64,000 nt of DNA from Klebsormidium nitens (GCA_000708835.1 DF237114.1:99624-163623), one strand, 5' to 3'. Shown: positions 1 to 12,729, numbered from the stretch's first letter. A program made the numbers and translations. The notes: a model not told the origin generated them from the sequence alone.

Positions 1-314
1 ATGTGAATCGAAATGTTCTAGCAGCAGAAGCAGAGCCTGCTTACCGATTGAAGAAGCAGGTGGACGTGCAAACGCAGTGACTTTTAATGTGTATTGTGAT
101 GATCAGAGGAGGAAAGGGAAGCTCCAAAGAAGTAATGAGCGGGAGTGCGGATCTATAAGGTCTCCTCACGACTGTTGTGTGCCCATGTGCAAGAGCAACA
201 CGCGTCGAAGTCTTCTCGTCTGAACTTCAATGGTGAACTCAAGTATCGTTGAGCTTTACATCGTTGCTTTTGGGAGAATGTAACGTCGGTTTAGGAGGAT
301 GTGACGGTTTGCTG

Positions 315-3300
315 ATGACGCACGTCACTAAGAAAGCAACCGTTGGTACAGGCGGTATTGTGCCTGGAGGAGGCCAGCAGCCTGCCGGCGGTATCGTGGG
401 TGGAGGTCAGCAGCCTACCGGCGGTATCGGTGCAGGTGGGTATTGCTGAATGAAAGTTGCACCCAGAGTTTACCGTTTCATTCTCATTCTTCCAGAAGGG
501 GAGTCTGGCGGTCAGAAGACGCTTCGCTGGGTCTAGCCTCAAACTACGAGCCATGTTCAAAGACAATGCGCAAATCGCCACCGCTCCACTATTCTCAGTA
601 CGTTGAACCCAAGCAATGCGCACAATCCAGCAGTTGGCAACAATTGGAGTCACGGACGCCAGAAGGAAAAGTTAAGAGTTTCTTTCGTGGCTGCTCAGCG
701 AAGCTTTGATGCAGAATGAGCCGATCACAGCTCGTTGTGCATCGTATATTTGTTCTGTTCTCCGCGTGATTTGTGGATGGTGTCGAGCGTCGGATGCTTC
801 ACGGGTCCCATCATTTTGTAGTCGAGAAGAAGTTTCGAGGATGCGTGACTCAGAAGATGCTGCCCAAGTTGCCTTGGCGTAGCTCCCCTAGTAGCCTCTT
901 CCTTCATTGATCCGGTTACTCTGCCGATAAACGCTTGATTGCAGAATAAGTTGTAGATGAAACCTGGCAGGTCTTTCTGTTCATCTTCCTGAGAGCACAA
1001 TACCTCCGAGCGTTCTCGCAAGTGCAACTTTGCAAATCAGATTTCTATCTTAAAATAGTCACTGAAAGTCATTCCCCGTAGACTTGCATGTCAGCTTCCA
1101 GGGGAAATCCAGCGGCCAATTTATCGGTGTTCCATTTGGGCCACATTCGAATTTTCAAAAACTAGTGGGCACTTGGACGCTCAGCGAAAAGTTGAAAGTG
1201 CCCAGTTGCTCGAACTGTGACCTTAACCGCGCCCAATTCACGTCGCCGCAGGTCCGACAAACGGCGCGGCGAAGGCTACCGGTCAGGTGGTACGCATCAC
1301 CGACCCCTCGGGAAATGTTGTGGCGACCGTCGAGCCGCAGACCGCGCAACAGGCGCTGGAGTACCTGAGGCGCAGGATCGGGGACGGAACTCTGGAGTAC
1401 CGGAACGGAACCGGATTGGCGCCCTTCACGCCTCTGACCGCTGGGATTGACTACGTCTTCAGACCGGTCACGCAGCCAGCCGTCCGGCCTCCGGCACCGG
1501 TCACGCCACCCACAGGTACGTACCGGATGTGATTGCACGGTTCCAACACGTCTGCTCCTAAAATCTTCACATCCCAAAAGCCTCAATGTTGACCTCTCGC
1601 TAATGTCGTGGGCGCTTTCACTGGTGACGTTGGTAGTTCTAAGTAATTGAAGACTTGCTTATTGTGTGAAATTCGCACCCGCTTCTCTGGCAACCGGCTG
1701 CTGCGGTAATCCGCGTGAAAGTTCTTCTAGAAAGGTTCACGTTGAGCGAACGTACCCGCACAGGTGTCCCCGCTACCTATCAGGACACACAGGAATCTCT
1801 TCCCCTCACTTGCTGCCGGTTGTGGGCGCCCGACTTGCTGTTCATTACTAATTAGTTTCACCCGGTGTTTCCTAAGCATTTTGGCTTCAGAAGGCTCGTC
1901 AGCCATGAGGTCAGCACGCGTCGACAGAGATGGCCACGGGTGGGGCCCACTTCAGCGGCTCTGTCGGCTGCTGATCGAGCGGGCGCATCCTTAGCTAACA
2001 ACTTATGAAGCTGTTGTAATTGCTGAAGAACGTTCCGGTCCACATGATGCCAACTTTGACTAACTAGACAACTTTAAATTCCAGGGATCGCTCAGCCGCA
2101 GCCCGTTATTCCGGCGCCCGTGTACCCGCCGCAGCCCATTTCCCCGCCGGAGCCCGTTTCCCCGCCGGAGAACTTGGTTATCTGCCCGCCGGCACCCCCT
2201 CGCCCCGAGCCGGTTCCAATGCCGATCCCGGTTAACCCGCCCGTCAACCCGGCCCCCATTAACCCGGCGCCTGTGGCCCCGCCGACCGTTGCGGGGCCCA
2301 CCCTGGATGCATCGGGCAACCTCCCAGCAGACACAAAGAGTCTCCTGAGTGAGTTTTGGAAGACGGATGAGTTTTGGAGGACGGATGCTTCACTTACTTG
2401 AACACTTTTGACGACTACATAAACAGAAAGTAGAGTGACAGGTCCTCAATGAGAAGGTGTGTGCCGCTTCAAAGTTGCTTCCTCTAACGCTATTCCCTCT
2501 ATGATGACCAGCAGTTCTGAAATCGCACAGAATTTTGGCGTGGAAAAGTGTCCGCGACTCCAGAGACTCATTCACCGATCACGAAAGGTCACGCTTTCCA
2601 ACGAGAAGCTCGTCAGCCAATCTTCTCCCACCAGGCCCGCTGAGCGCTAAAACCTTTTGAAATTCTCCAGGTTGAAATCTTGCTATTTGTCTTGCTAATA
2701 TGTTGACCAGTGTCCATTCTGAGGTCGCGCTTAGTAGTCATGCTTAACGACACCTTCCTTTCAGTCCACGAGGATTAACATTCTAACTTTGAGCGGCGCA
2801 AACGCTATTGTCATCAAGCAGCAGGGATTCGCCTGAAACAGCCTGGCGGAGGATCAGCTGCGCTGATCACAAAACGAACTGCGCGTTTAACAGACTGGTT
2901 CTCGTTCTCGTTTTCATCTTCGCAGAAATTACCGCAAGTCCTTCTCCATCATTGTCAAAAGACGGCGTCCCCAATGATGAGACCTTGTTGAAACTTAATC
3001 TTCGCGGAAGCGTGCTCACTTCTGCTTTTCTGACGTCTCCGAAACTTTGCTGACGTCTCTCAAACTTCCTTCTCTCAGGGAACTGGGACTTCGAAGAGGA
3101 GAGTGACGCAGTCAAAGCAGCGTGCAAGAATGGGGCTTACCGCGCCGGAACCTCAAGCAAGGACATCACCTATTGGAAAATCACCAAAGGCGAGGTTGAG
3201 CTTATTGGCAGCGGTTATATTCGTGCTGCGCACGGTGACTACTACGTGGATGTCAACGGGTGGGGGAACGGCGGCATCGAGCAGGTTAGACGCTAACGCA

Positions 3301-6300
3301 AACTGGGTTAACGCGTGGTTAAGCGCATTCCTCAGCGGCTGGAAACGCGGCAGTTCGAGCACGTGAATGCGCTGTTGAGTTCGTTTAACTCTCGGAAACC
3401 CAGATTAGTGAGTGCGCCAGGTGTTCTGTTCCCATTCTCAACTCTGTTCGGGTGGCTGTGGCAGAATATTCGGTTTGCTAGCTGCCAAGTACAGGTTTGA
3501 ACGTCTCAATCTTGTATTGTTACCTTCCAACTGGCGATAGTGGCGCCCTCGTCTTGTGACCCATGGTTTGTGACTGAAAAGAAGGTTTTCCAGCGGGTAT
3601 CTATGTTAAAACCTCATGCTGAAACCGCTATTCAATTGAATCTTTTGTCCGACCAAAAGGATCTGAACAATCTACACGATTTCTGACCAGAGACACAGGA
3701 ATCTTTTCCCCTGTTAACTATCTTTGGTCACCCGCCCTTCAACCAGCTTCTCCTTGCTAGAAAACCGCTTAACTGGAGAATAACCAAGCTCGGTGACTGC
3801 AATGTTCCCCCTTTCAGAGTGGCCTGGACCCTAACCCAACCTCGTTTCATTCATGTACCGCAGTCATTTGACACCGAGCGTGGTGCCACTTACACCGTCA
3901 CCTTCTCCCTCGCGGCCAACCCCGAACACGTGGGAACCGACATCGTCCACGTGTCCGTGGGCGACGTCAGCCAGCCGTTCACCAGCACCAGGTCGCCGTT
4001 CAACAAGGCGGCGGGCCTGCCTTACCCCATTGACTGGAAGGACAACACGTTCGTCTTCACGGCGCAAGAGTCGGTCTCGACCATCAAGTTCGAGACGCCT
4101 TATGCGAACAAGTCGCCGTACGGAGCTTGCATCGACAACATCAGGATCGTCAAGGGTGAGCCGGCTCTAGCTTGGGGAGGGCAATTTGGCTGTCTGTAAC
4201 CACAATGATTTTTGGCGGTTAACCATAGTTGGTTACGGGCTGGTTTGGAGCTGGTCAACCGTCCAAGGACCAGACTCGAGCACTGTGACCAGGTTTCTAA
4301 CATGGCTATAACGCGGTTATTGGTCAAGGAAGCAGACTGAAGATGGGTTAGCGAACCTGGTTGGCAGCCAAACCTTCCTGTGAACAACAATAATGGTCAG
4401 ATATTATACTTCTGTGGCGCAACAGTGTTTTCATCTCTGCACGTACGGGTTAGGGAGGCGGTTGCCCAGCTGCTGTGCTTCAAGGAAAGAGAAGAGAGAA
4501 ACGAACATGAATCATAAGAGGGGCATGATCCTGCAAGTTATGATCGGCAGAGAAAAAACATCCCGTGTTTTCACGGAAGCAGCGCTTGTCTTGCCTACGC
4601 TCACTTCGATTTCTCATTTGCGTCTCTTCCAACTATGCAGGTGGTGTGCCGAATCCCCCACCCCGCAACCTCATCAGTGAGTCTGTTCACATCAGTTCCG
4701 GAATTTGCTGCATTGATGACGCAGCTCGTGTCTCTTTTGAACGCATAAGGCTTGCACTTGGCACACACGGTCACAGGAGGTTTTGCCTGCTAAGCAGGTT
4801 GTTTCTCAGATCTGAGTCTCGGGTTAGCGAACAGTCATCCGGGCGTCAAAATTGTTCGATAGCGCCCAAGTTAATCATAGATGATTATGGGCTGTTTAGA
4901 AAGTGGTTTCCTGTTCGATGAATGAACTTTCTAAACAGCCCATAATCATCTATGATTTAAGGGCCAGAAATTTCTGTGGGTCTGTCCGGCTTTCATCTAC
5001 TTTGTGGGAGACACTCACACTGCATCCAGATCTGTTGATGTCACTCGCTTACGTCACAGTCCTAGCTAATCCCACTTGAGCAGTGTGCGTCTGGTTCGTA
5101 GGTAGACGGTTTGTATCTAGTCAAATGCAAGTATCCCTTGTCTACTCGAGCGCACGTCCACAGGATTATCTGGCTCCTAAGCAGGCTGCTTATCAGACTC
5201 AGGTTTCAACAACGGCTATCGAACCTTCTTCAAAATCTGGTAGTCCCAAATTTGGTACCAGGATCGGTTCCAGCTCACCGCCAGTTCATAAGCATCCACG
5301 CTTTGCTTGGCTATCCCCCGCTTGTCACCATCCATGGTTTAGGTACAATTCGTGATTCCTTCCTTGTAACGCTGTTCGTCCTGACTGTCCGCTCTCCACC
5401 CGCGCTCTTTGCGGTGCCCCCCTCGGACCTTCAGCTCCACGGGCGCGGGACTTTTTGATGAGCGCGCGCGCGCGCGCCTTCCACACTCTCGCTTCCAGGC
5501 GCGCGCCTACTCGCGCCCTTCAAAAAGACCCAACGCGCACTCCCGCTTCTTGCAGAGAACGGCGACTTTGAGGAGGTGACCACCACCATCGCTGACCAGT
5601 CGCAGGACTACAAAGTGATCTTAAAGGGCCAAAGTCACATCACCCACTGGGACATCACCAAGGACAGCGTGGATCTCATCCACCGCGGGCCTTGGGGCTT
5701 CGGCCAGTCTGGGGACTACTTCATTGACCTCAACGGCAATGGGCCCGGCGCAATTGAGCAGGTGAGCGCCCACTAACTAACTTTAATCGCTGGATCCACG
5801 CCTCTCCGTATGGTAAATAGTTTTGTCCGCACCCCTAGTTGAGAGACAGATGGGCCCGGCGCAATTGAGCAGGTGAGAGCCCACTAAGTGACTTGCATGA
5901 GCGCTGGATCCACTCTCTTCTTCTCCGCACCTCTAGTTGAGAGACGGGTCCCATTTGCGGTTCGTCAATGGCGACGGGCCCGGTGCAATTGAGCAGGTAA
6001 GAGCCCACTTACTGGCTGGATCCACGCCACTCCGTATGCTGATTCTTATTTTAGCACCTCTTGTTGAGAGACAGGTGTCCCATCCGTGGTTCGTCAATGG
6101 CAACGGGCCCGGTGCGATTGAGCAGGTCGTGAGCGCCCACTTACTGACTTAGGCGGCGGATGGATTCATGCTTCGGGTGATCTTCTGTTCTGCATCTCTG
6201 CTTCAGAGACAGGGGTCTTCTTCTCCGCACGTACCCCTATTTGAGAAACAGGTGTCTTCTTCTCCATGGTTAGGAGCCAGATCTTTCTTTCCTGCATTTC

Positions 6301-6827
6301 CTCTTCCCGCCGACTTGACACCGTCCCGAACGGCCAGTACACTGCACACTCGCAGTGTGAAGCCCAGCTATGTTCTTTTCTCCCGCAGAATTTCGACACC
6401 GTCGCCAACAAACGGTACACCGTCCACCCTTTCAGTGTCAAGCCCAGCTAGGTCCTTGAACATTCTCTTTTTCCCGCAGACCTTTGACACCGTCCCCGGG
6501 CAGACGTACACCGTCCGCTTCGCCATGGCGGGTCACCCCGGTCTGGGTAACAGCCGGGTCGGTCAGACCCGGCCCTTCACCGTCACGGTCGCTGACGTCA
6601 CCAAGAACCTGGAGACTACCCCGGGGCGGGCCGCGACCGACATCGACTGGAAGACCGTGACGTTCGAGTTCACCGCCAAGGAGAACACGTCGACGCTCAA
6701 GTTCGAGAGTCGGGAAACCAAGGACGCTTGGTGGGGCGCGTACATTGACAACGTTGCAGTGACAGAGTCTGCGCTGGCTGGGAATATTGCGGAAGTGCGC
6801 CCGCAAGCGAGGTTCCTGTCCAGATAG
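315..6827 (+). CDS. Double-DUF642 cell-wall-type protein (5' end not resolved)
   Basis: Proposed exons are about 315-435, 1252-1515, 2085-2348, 3079-3284, 3864-4155, 4641-4676, 5556-5761 and 6480-6827; phases agree across every junction from 435 to the stop. The start is not fixed: the signal-peptide exon may lie before the window. Order seen: Gly/Gln-rich stretch with a repeated GGGQQPxGGI unit, an unassigned 65-residue module (VRITDPSGNVV...GIDYVFRPV), a Pro-rich linker, then two DUF642 domains. Domain 1 starts LLRNWDFEEE and domain 2 NLIKNGDFEEV; each has a VDxNGxGxGxIEQ turn followed by FDT...YTVxF and ends near IDNIRIV or IDNVAV. DUF642 proteins are secreted and wall-associated in land plants and bind polysaccharides or pectin-modifying partners; that role here is inferred. 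The Pro-rich linker looks extensin-like. Intron 7 carries exon-edge echoes. Family call firm, N-terminus weak. Confidence 0.82.
4211..4388 (+). mobile_element. MITE-like element, copy A (DUF642 intron)
   Basis: About 178 bp, matching 60957-61130 at roughly four bases in five by eye. Shared landmarks include TTAACCATAG.TGGTTACGGG, CCAGACTCGAGC and TTAGCGAACCTGGTT. The ends form an imperfect inverted repeat: TTTGGCGGTTAACC against TTTGGCTGCCAACC on the other strand, 11 of 14 matching. No coding capacity, and no clear target-site duplication was seen. Confidence 0.7.
4873..4957. repeat. Perfect 31-bp inverted repeat with 23-nt loop
   Basis: Arms 4873-4903 and 4927-4957 are exact reverse complements, centred on ATGATTATGGGCTGTTTAG. 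It lies inside a DUF642 intron, so it would be transcribed with the pre-mRNA as a long hairpin. It may be a tiny foldback transposon or a small-RNA precursor. Confidence 0.9.
5461..5482. repeat. (GC)n microsatellite
   Basis: A run of alternating G and C (about 5462-5478) inside a DUF642 intron, followed by further GCGCGCGC-type sequence near 5500. Z-DNA-prone simple sequence; no further role visible. Confidence 0.8.
5740..6136 (+). repeat. Donor-side exon-edge echoes, four copies, DUF642 gene
   Basis: The end of the DUF642 exon (motif NGPGAIEQ followed by GT at 5762) recurs three times in the following intron, with edges at about 5872, 5996 and 6125. All copies keep GGGCCCGG.GC.ATTGAGCAG and a following GT. 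Spacing is 111, 124 and 129 bp. The two distal copies also share an upstream segment (GTTCGTCAATGG) and a short AGTTGAGAGAC-type spacer. Confidence 0.93.
6300..6500 (+). repeat. Acceptor-side exon-edge echoes, three copies, DUF642 gene
   Basis: The start of the last DUF642 exon (6480, TTTGACACCGTC...TACACCGTCC) is preceded by two partial copies, at about 6310 and 6389. The 6389 copy retains CCCGCAG; in the 6310 copy the AG has become CG. Each upstream copy runs for about 45 bp of exon-like sequence and then into a shared AAGCCCAGCTA intron segment. Confidence 0.9.
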
Positions 6828-9800
6828 AGTGGGGATGTCGCGGCGGTTTGAGCGGGGATTGGGGGATGCACGAAGTGGGCACAGCAGGGAGTTGGGAATG
6901 TGTTGTGTGAGCTGGGAAAAGAGACGCGCTCGAATGCGAAGGAAAAGTTTTGTAGTAGTGTGGAAGTTGTTTTTTCTCCACATTTGGTTTGGGTTAGTGC
7001 AGCGGATTGTGTTGCGGGTTGGCGAGATTTGGGGGGCAGTTTTGGGTTTGGTTATAGCTCCCAGTTTTGGATGAACGGAGACTGTATGAGTGAAATATCT
7101 GGGGTAGATGTATACTCCAGACGTCGTAGAGTGTTTAACTTGGGTGGGGGATGGTTAGTTGTGATGCGTAATCAGTGCGGCTTTGTTGTCAGCCGGAAAA
7201 CTTTGAACACGTGTACCATACCTTCAATTCCTGAATACGAAAACTTTTGATTGTTTTACGACGGTTACAATCCGTGCGATGTGGAGATGTATGATTTGCC
7301 GGTCAATTCAAATACATGGAGTAGTTTTCTTCGCTTAAGTTACAGACCCGCAAATCGCAACAATCCCGTTATGATCCACTGTTTAAAAAGCTCTGCCCAG
7401 ATCAATTCCGAACTTCAGAACGAAATTGCAGTTCAGACAGGTCTGGATGGGATTCGGACACGTTCCGGACTCACTGGACCAAACTGTGGCGGTTTTATTT
7501 TGGACCTTATTCATTTCGAATTCGCACTCTCAGGCTGTTCGGACTCGTTCTATCCCACATAATCCATCTGAATCAATCATTTCAGATCCAATTGTGGACT
7601 TGGAAACGTGTCTTAGTCAGGACTGAGTGGGATTCGAAAGCGCTTCTGAATCCGAGGTTCGGATCAGGCTATGTCTGTTGAGCTGTTGGAATCCGCTGCT
7701 GCGTAAAAGGCTTTGTCAAACCTCGGATTCAGTTTCGAGACCTACGCTAGCTTATCAAAGGGAGCGCGGGTGCGCGGCCTCGTCGTGAGATCTGGTGACC
7801 AATTCCACGGCCGGGTGACTCGTTCACTTGGGTTCGCGTAGGAGAATGAAAGAGCAACGCGGAACCGGCTGCAAATTCTAGGCAATCCGCAAATACATCC
7901 TCGACCCAGCAAGCGAACGGCTGAGAGGAGTTCGTACCGGCTGTCATGCACAGCTTGGAGTCGAACAAAGAACCCGCTTCAATCGAATTCACGAATTCCT
8001 GAAAATTGGTGAATGCTTTCCGGAATGATCTTAAATTGCGAGACGAGGCTGCTTGGTACGATAATCTCGGCTATCGATGAAGCTTAGGCGGCTGCAAGTT
8101 TTCGTGGCTCCGCAGCAGAGCTCGCCAAGAAGCTGCTCACAACGTTGGGCTGTTTATTACGCTAGGGCGATCCCGCATCATCGCAAAGAGCTTGAAAAGC
8201 AGGCTGACCAGAAAGGACTTCTGCCATTGAGGATCGAATGCTGCACACTTGTTCGACGAAGATTCGAAAGATGATCGTTAGGGATGGGATCCGCAGCATG
8301 TGCGTATGCGAAAGCCTGTGGGCCGGACCTCCAGCTCAGCAACGTTGGCATCAGCACTGCTATTGAGTACCGGCTTGTGCAACGAGGCATCTGATCTCTT
8401 TGCTGTGTCCTGAACTTCCGATACTATCCTGCTTCCGGAGTTTTCTAGTGTCGAGTTTCTCAACTCTGCAACTAGAAGTTCTGGACTTCCCGGTCTTTCA
8501 AACATTCTCAGCGTACCGGCCCTTGAGTTTTCCGTCCTTCAATTGCGGCTGCGCATCTTCGACTTGTTTCCAGTGCGGCAGCTTTTCTCCTGTCCGTTCA
8601 ATCTCGTCTAGGGCTCGTCTACAATTCATCGCAGACCTTTCAGCTCAACGAGGAATTATGTGACGGTCCAATCGATCCGTCAACGCCTGGCACGTCTTCT
8701 CGCGCGCCTTTCTGACCGGTTCGGTCTCCACCAGGATCGCGACGAGACTCGACCTGCATCAGTTTGACCTTGAAGGAACTCGACATGATAGCACGTCGAT
8801 GTAAGCCGTTAACGGTGTTCAGGGAGACTGGGATACCATCACGGTTCCCACACTGTCAAGAAGGCGGCCAGGCAAAACGGCCGCCGCCCGACTTTTGTTT
8901 GATTCGCAGTCTGTAAGAACGAACATGAGAGGCACGAGCGCGCCGTGGACTCACACTCGTCTTACTGCTTGCGTACGTGCAGGTCCACATGCATGATGAT
9001 ATGAAATTTGTTACATGGACGATCGAGGGAAGGTTGAAGGAACGTATGCATGGCCGAAGCACGTACGTTTGGAAACCTACTTACCTCATGCCCACCGTTG
9101 CCGCGCGCGCGCGGGCCTATATAAAATGCATGCAACGTGAATGATCTTGGGCCGACCGTCGATTGAACGGGGATCAGGGTGACTGGCATGCAGTGCACAC
9201 ATGGCATGCGAACTAAGTTGATTGGGTCGGAACGGGCTCATATATATAAGCTTATTCAAGAGAATTCAGTGAGCCTCGACGAGTCATGCACGCTTAATTT
9301 TCAAGTAGAAATGCGAGCATGCGATGCAGTGCAAATTTTACCATCATATACCCAATTCAAGCAATGGCTACTCCGAGTACTGTGTCGATTGCATTGTGTG
9401 ACCACGTGCGGCACGTTGCATGAGCTTCAAATGATGTCGGAAATTGACGAAGTGATATCCAACACAACCTGGCCGTAACTAAAGTTGAAAGATTGGTGCA
9501 TGCCTGGTTAAAGCAGAACATATGCATGGGGCTTAAACCATGACACTGATGCACATGCATGATCGAACCCAAAATTTCAAGTAATGCAACTCTGAACCAC
9601 GAAGCAATGTAACTTCTTGCATTTGCTCTGACCGTACAAATACCCGCTGCGCCAGTTGAACAGATTCTGTAACTACGATTCGAAACCGTCCTTCTCAGTG
9701 TCCGACAACCAGCCTCCCTGTACTCGAACTGACACCGTCCTGCTTGCCTGCTACTGCGCTGTTCTCTCTAACCTGACTCAATCATTACCCCCGTGTCTAT

Positions 9801-9972
9801 TCCTAAGCGGCTGCAATTGTGGAGGATTATTGCACAAAAGAATCTGCATGCTGTTTCCGCGACGAAATTGCCATCCCGGCTTATCCGGACAAGCCAGGAG
9901 GAGTCGCTCAGCACCCTCTATGGCACATAATCTTTGTTCTTCTTTTTAAAACTGCTTTTTTTTAGCAATGAA
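6828..9972. other. Convergent intergenic region between DUF642 and SnoaL-like genes
   Basis: About 3.1 kb with no convincing conserved protein in any frame. The first few hundred bases are GT-rich and probably the DUF642 3' UTR and flank. From about 8980 to 9570 it holds a CATGCA/TATA-rich island, listed separately. Between 7250 and 8700 I see only short open frames without family signatures. Confidence 0.6.
8980..9570. promoter_or_regulatory. CATGCA-rich island with TATA motifs
   Basis: CATGCA/TGCATG or GCATGC words recur about ten times (near 8991, 9047, 9127, 9186, 9203, 9285, 9317, 9497, 9523, 9552). TATATAAAA lies at 9118-9126 and TATATATAAG at 9241-9250. CATGCA is the RY element bound by B3-domain factors in plants. 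No coding gene follows, so a non-coding transcript or a transposon remnant are both possible. Confidence 0.4.
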
Positions 9973-12729
9973 TCAAACGCCGGACCAACCACTTGCGGCT
10001 TTTGTAAACGCCTCGTTGATCCCCTTCGCATCCTTTGCATATATGTACACTTTGCTCATCTTGTTCTCCTCGAAGAAAAAGATGTACCCGAGATCTGTTT
10101 CGTACGTCTTGCCAGTCGCGCGCACCTGCAGACAAGGAGCAGCAGACCTCTCGGATGAGTAGAGTAGTTGTGAAACCAACACTCTCCATTTGGATTTTCA
10201 GGATCGACGTTCTCTAGAACAAGTTTGATGACACTTTTGAATGCAGATCGTGCCCAGGAAGAACCTCCACCAGTTTCCGTTACTCTAATCACGGTTCCGA
10301 TGCGTTGGAGGTTGCAGTTAGATAACCAAACGAGTCCTGGAGATTTCCGCAAAGCTTGAAGCGTTACAAAGAGCAGAGATACACGTCACTCGATAATAGT
10401 AACAATCCATTCCTATACTATTATAAGCCTATCCGTCAGCAAGTGTGTGACATCCGATGCGGCAGATCGGCATAGACAACAGTGACTATCTTGACTACCC
10501 GGTAGAGGGTAGTCAAGATGGGGTGCAATGAGAGTTCGACAGGAGATAGCGATAGCGACCCGCTCTGGGGCAGTCGCAAACTTTATCGTGCCAACAAAGC
10601 AGTTGCTATTTTGGAAAAAAGCAGCGGTGAAACTTGTCAGGCAGGGGTGAAGCGAGCATGTCTGCTTGAAAGCCGCTTTGAAGCTGCCTTGAACTTCGAA
10701 AAAGCAAGGTCCAGACATCTCGGGTGCAAACAGGAGGAGAAGAGCGTCACAAACTAAGTGCGTTCAGAACCAACTTCCTGATGGCGGCCTGTTGGCACCG
10801 TCAGAACTAAAAATAGTTGAAAGGAAAAGACTCTGCGTCCTTGACGGCCCTATAGATTCTCACATGCAATCTGCAATGGCTCACTGCGGGTCTCGAAATA
10901 GGCTTGAACTTTGCAAAAGTGGCAACGACTCGTTCGGTTGCTAACCGCAATCTCTGGTGTCAAGGAAAGGTGACGTAACATAAAAAATCCGACCGAGCCG
11001 ACCACCGCTTAACTTACCAAAGCTTTCTCGAAGCCTTGGCAGGATACCCTATGCCCGTACACACTCACATGGTCCTGCATCAAAGCACGATGACTTAGTC
11101 AGCCGGACATTTTCGCAAGCTTCAAATATCCAGCATCACACAAGCCCTCCGCAGCGCTCGTACACGAAGTCGCCTTCCAGAGCTCCCCAGAACCCGCCTG
11201 AGCTGACCTCAAAAAGTAACCTCGTTGCATTTCAGATTGACTGGCTCAGCGGAACATCTTCTCAAAGCCTTAATAGACATAGTTTGGATTAGGTACACAG
11301 ATTGAAGCCAGTCGCTACAAACAACAATTTTCAACTACGTTTGTTTATTCTCTCCCAGGCAAAAAAGCACCATGTTGAGCTTTCGGGCAAAGGGCTGGAG
11401 CACATTAACGGCAGATAAATCAAGCAGGATGGAACCGAAGACAGGAGATATAAAGGCTGGATGCATGTCCTGGTGAGAACGAGAGCAGCAACACTCGATC
11501 TTCTACTTCAATTTTGGACGACCTGCTTCTTCTTTTTAAAAAGCAGGGGCAGTCTTCTCTACACTCACACTCAAAGGCAGCCTCTTGGATAAGAAGGAAT
11601 TACCAACTGCTCCTGCCAAAGAAACCTGACGAACTCTCCGAACGGCCCCCATGGGGGCCTTTGATAATCACTCCGCATTGATCCATTTTTAGTGGACAAA
11701 CGCTCCCTGCCCAGGAGGGAGCCACGTCACTCCATACCTGGCACGATGAGAGGAGTGAGCGGGCGGAGAGAACTGAGGGGGCAACAAGCCCCCCGTTTGA
11801 AGGGAGGCAAGTGGATCGAGTATGTGGTCCTCACCCAGTCCATCTTCGCCTCCTTGACGTCCAACAGCTTTTGGATGCGTTGCAGGTGCTTCAGCGTGGC
11901 CTTTCTCCCTTGCTTAGTCCCAAACAGGGGCGCCTGCCAGAAAGAGAAAGACAGATGTTCAGAGATGTTCAGAGATGTTCAAAGTCCTAATATCCCAGGA
12001 AGAACACTGCAATCAGGACGGATGAAAGGAGCAAGCAGACTCCCAGCAAGCCCTTGCAAGCCCCCTTGGCTGTTATCCAAGGGATAGACAGTTGACTTCA
12101 GAATGTAGAAGGGTCCTTGAACGCTGGCCAGAAGTCCGCGTTGGCCCTTCCATATATGGTCAGTCAACAACGGGGAAACAAGGAACCACCTCTACAATCA
12201 ATCTGTTTAAGGCGACACAAATACCCAGCACCGCAGGCCCTTAAAAGGGAGTGACCCTGAATAAGTCATAACCAGGCTACTAATTCTGCAGCCCAGACTT
12301 TCAACAGCGACAAACCTAAACCTCAAGACCTTGAGAGGAACGACACCCTTCCCTCAGGACCTTGAAAAGCGCGCCTGCATTTCGCAGCGGCATACGACAA
12401 GTGGCCCGGCAAATGTGCCATAGCTGCAGCTCGTGTACATAAGCGGCTATGCATAAGCGGCCCTGCATAAGCACCAAAAGTGTGAGGCGTCTCTCCAGTT
12501 TTGCAACCGCTCTCACCTCCCCTGCGTTCACTCCACTCGCCGCGTAGTTCCACTCAATGTCCTCGCACATTGCATCCCCTATTGTTTTCCAGTCCCATGA
12601 GCTTAGGGCGCTAAAGATTACACATATCAGGCCAACAAGATCTGTGTCTGGTGGCTTTTGACTCGCCCCCTTTTGGCCTTCCGGTAATCTAAGATCGGCC
12701 TTGGCGGCCCCAAGAACAAGGGTCGGCAT
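9973..12729 (-). CDS. SnoaL/NTF2-like small protein (one internal exon unresolved)
   Basis: Exons recognised on the minus strand: 12729-12517 (start MPTLVLGAAK; FSALSSWDWKTIGDAMCEDI, with WNYAASGV after it), 11933-11835 (APLFGTKQGRKATLKHLQ...AKMDW) and 10125-9973 (VRATGKTYETDLGYIFFFEE...GINEAFTKAASGW, stop). All have canonical splice sites and end in phase 0. A short exon, expected to hold the strand that enters the barrel before VRATGKTYE, must lie between 11834 and 10126, but none of the frames there is convincing. The fold family is small cone-shaped barrels with enzymatic or binding roles (SnoaL polyketide cyclase, ketosteroid isomerase-like); the substrate cannot be told. Roughly 140-160 residues would be normal. 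It may instead be a decaying gene if the missing exon is truly absent. The start shares a 1.1-kb divergent gap with uL24m. Confidence 0.6.
10488..10519. repeat. 13-bp inverted repeat with 6-nt loop
   Basis: ATCTTGACTACCC and GGGTAGTCAAGAT flank GGTAGA, inside the intron region of the SnoaL-like gene. It resembles a rho-independent hairpin in form but has no T-tract and lies in eukaryotic intron sequence. Confidence 0.8.

Noticed and set aside
2765-2830. Possible DUF642 gene exon starting STRINILTLSG
   Set aside because: Incoming phase leads to an immediate stop, and the flanking exons join in frame without it.
10488-10519. Bacterial-type transcription terminator
   Set aside because: The hairpin has no T-tract and lies within intron sequence of a eukaryotic gene.
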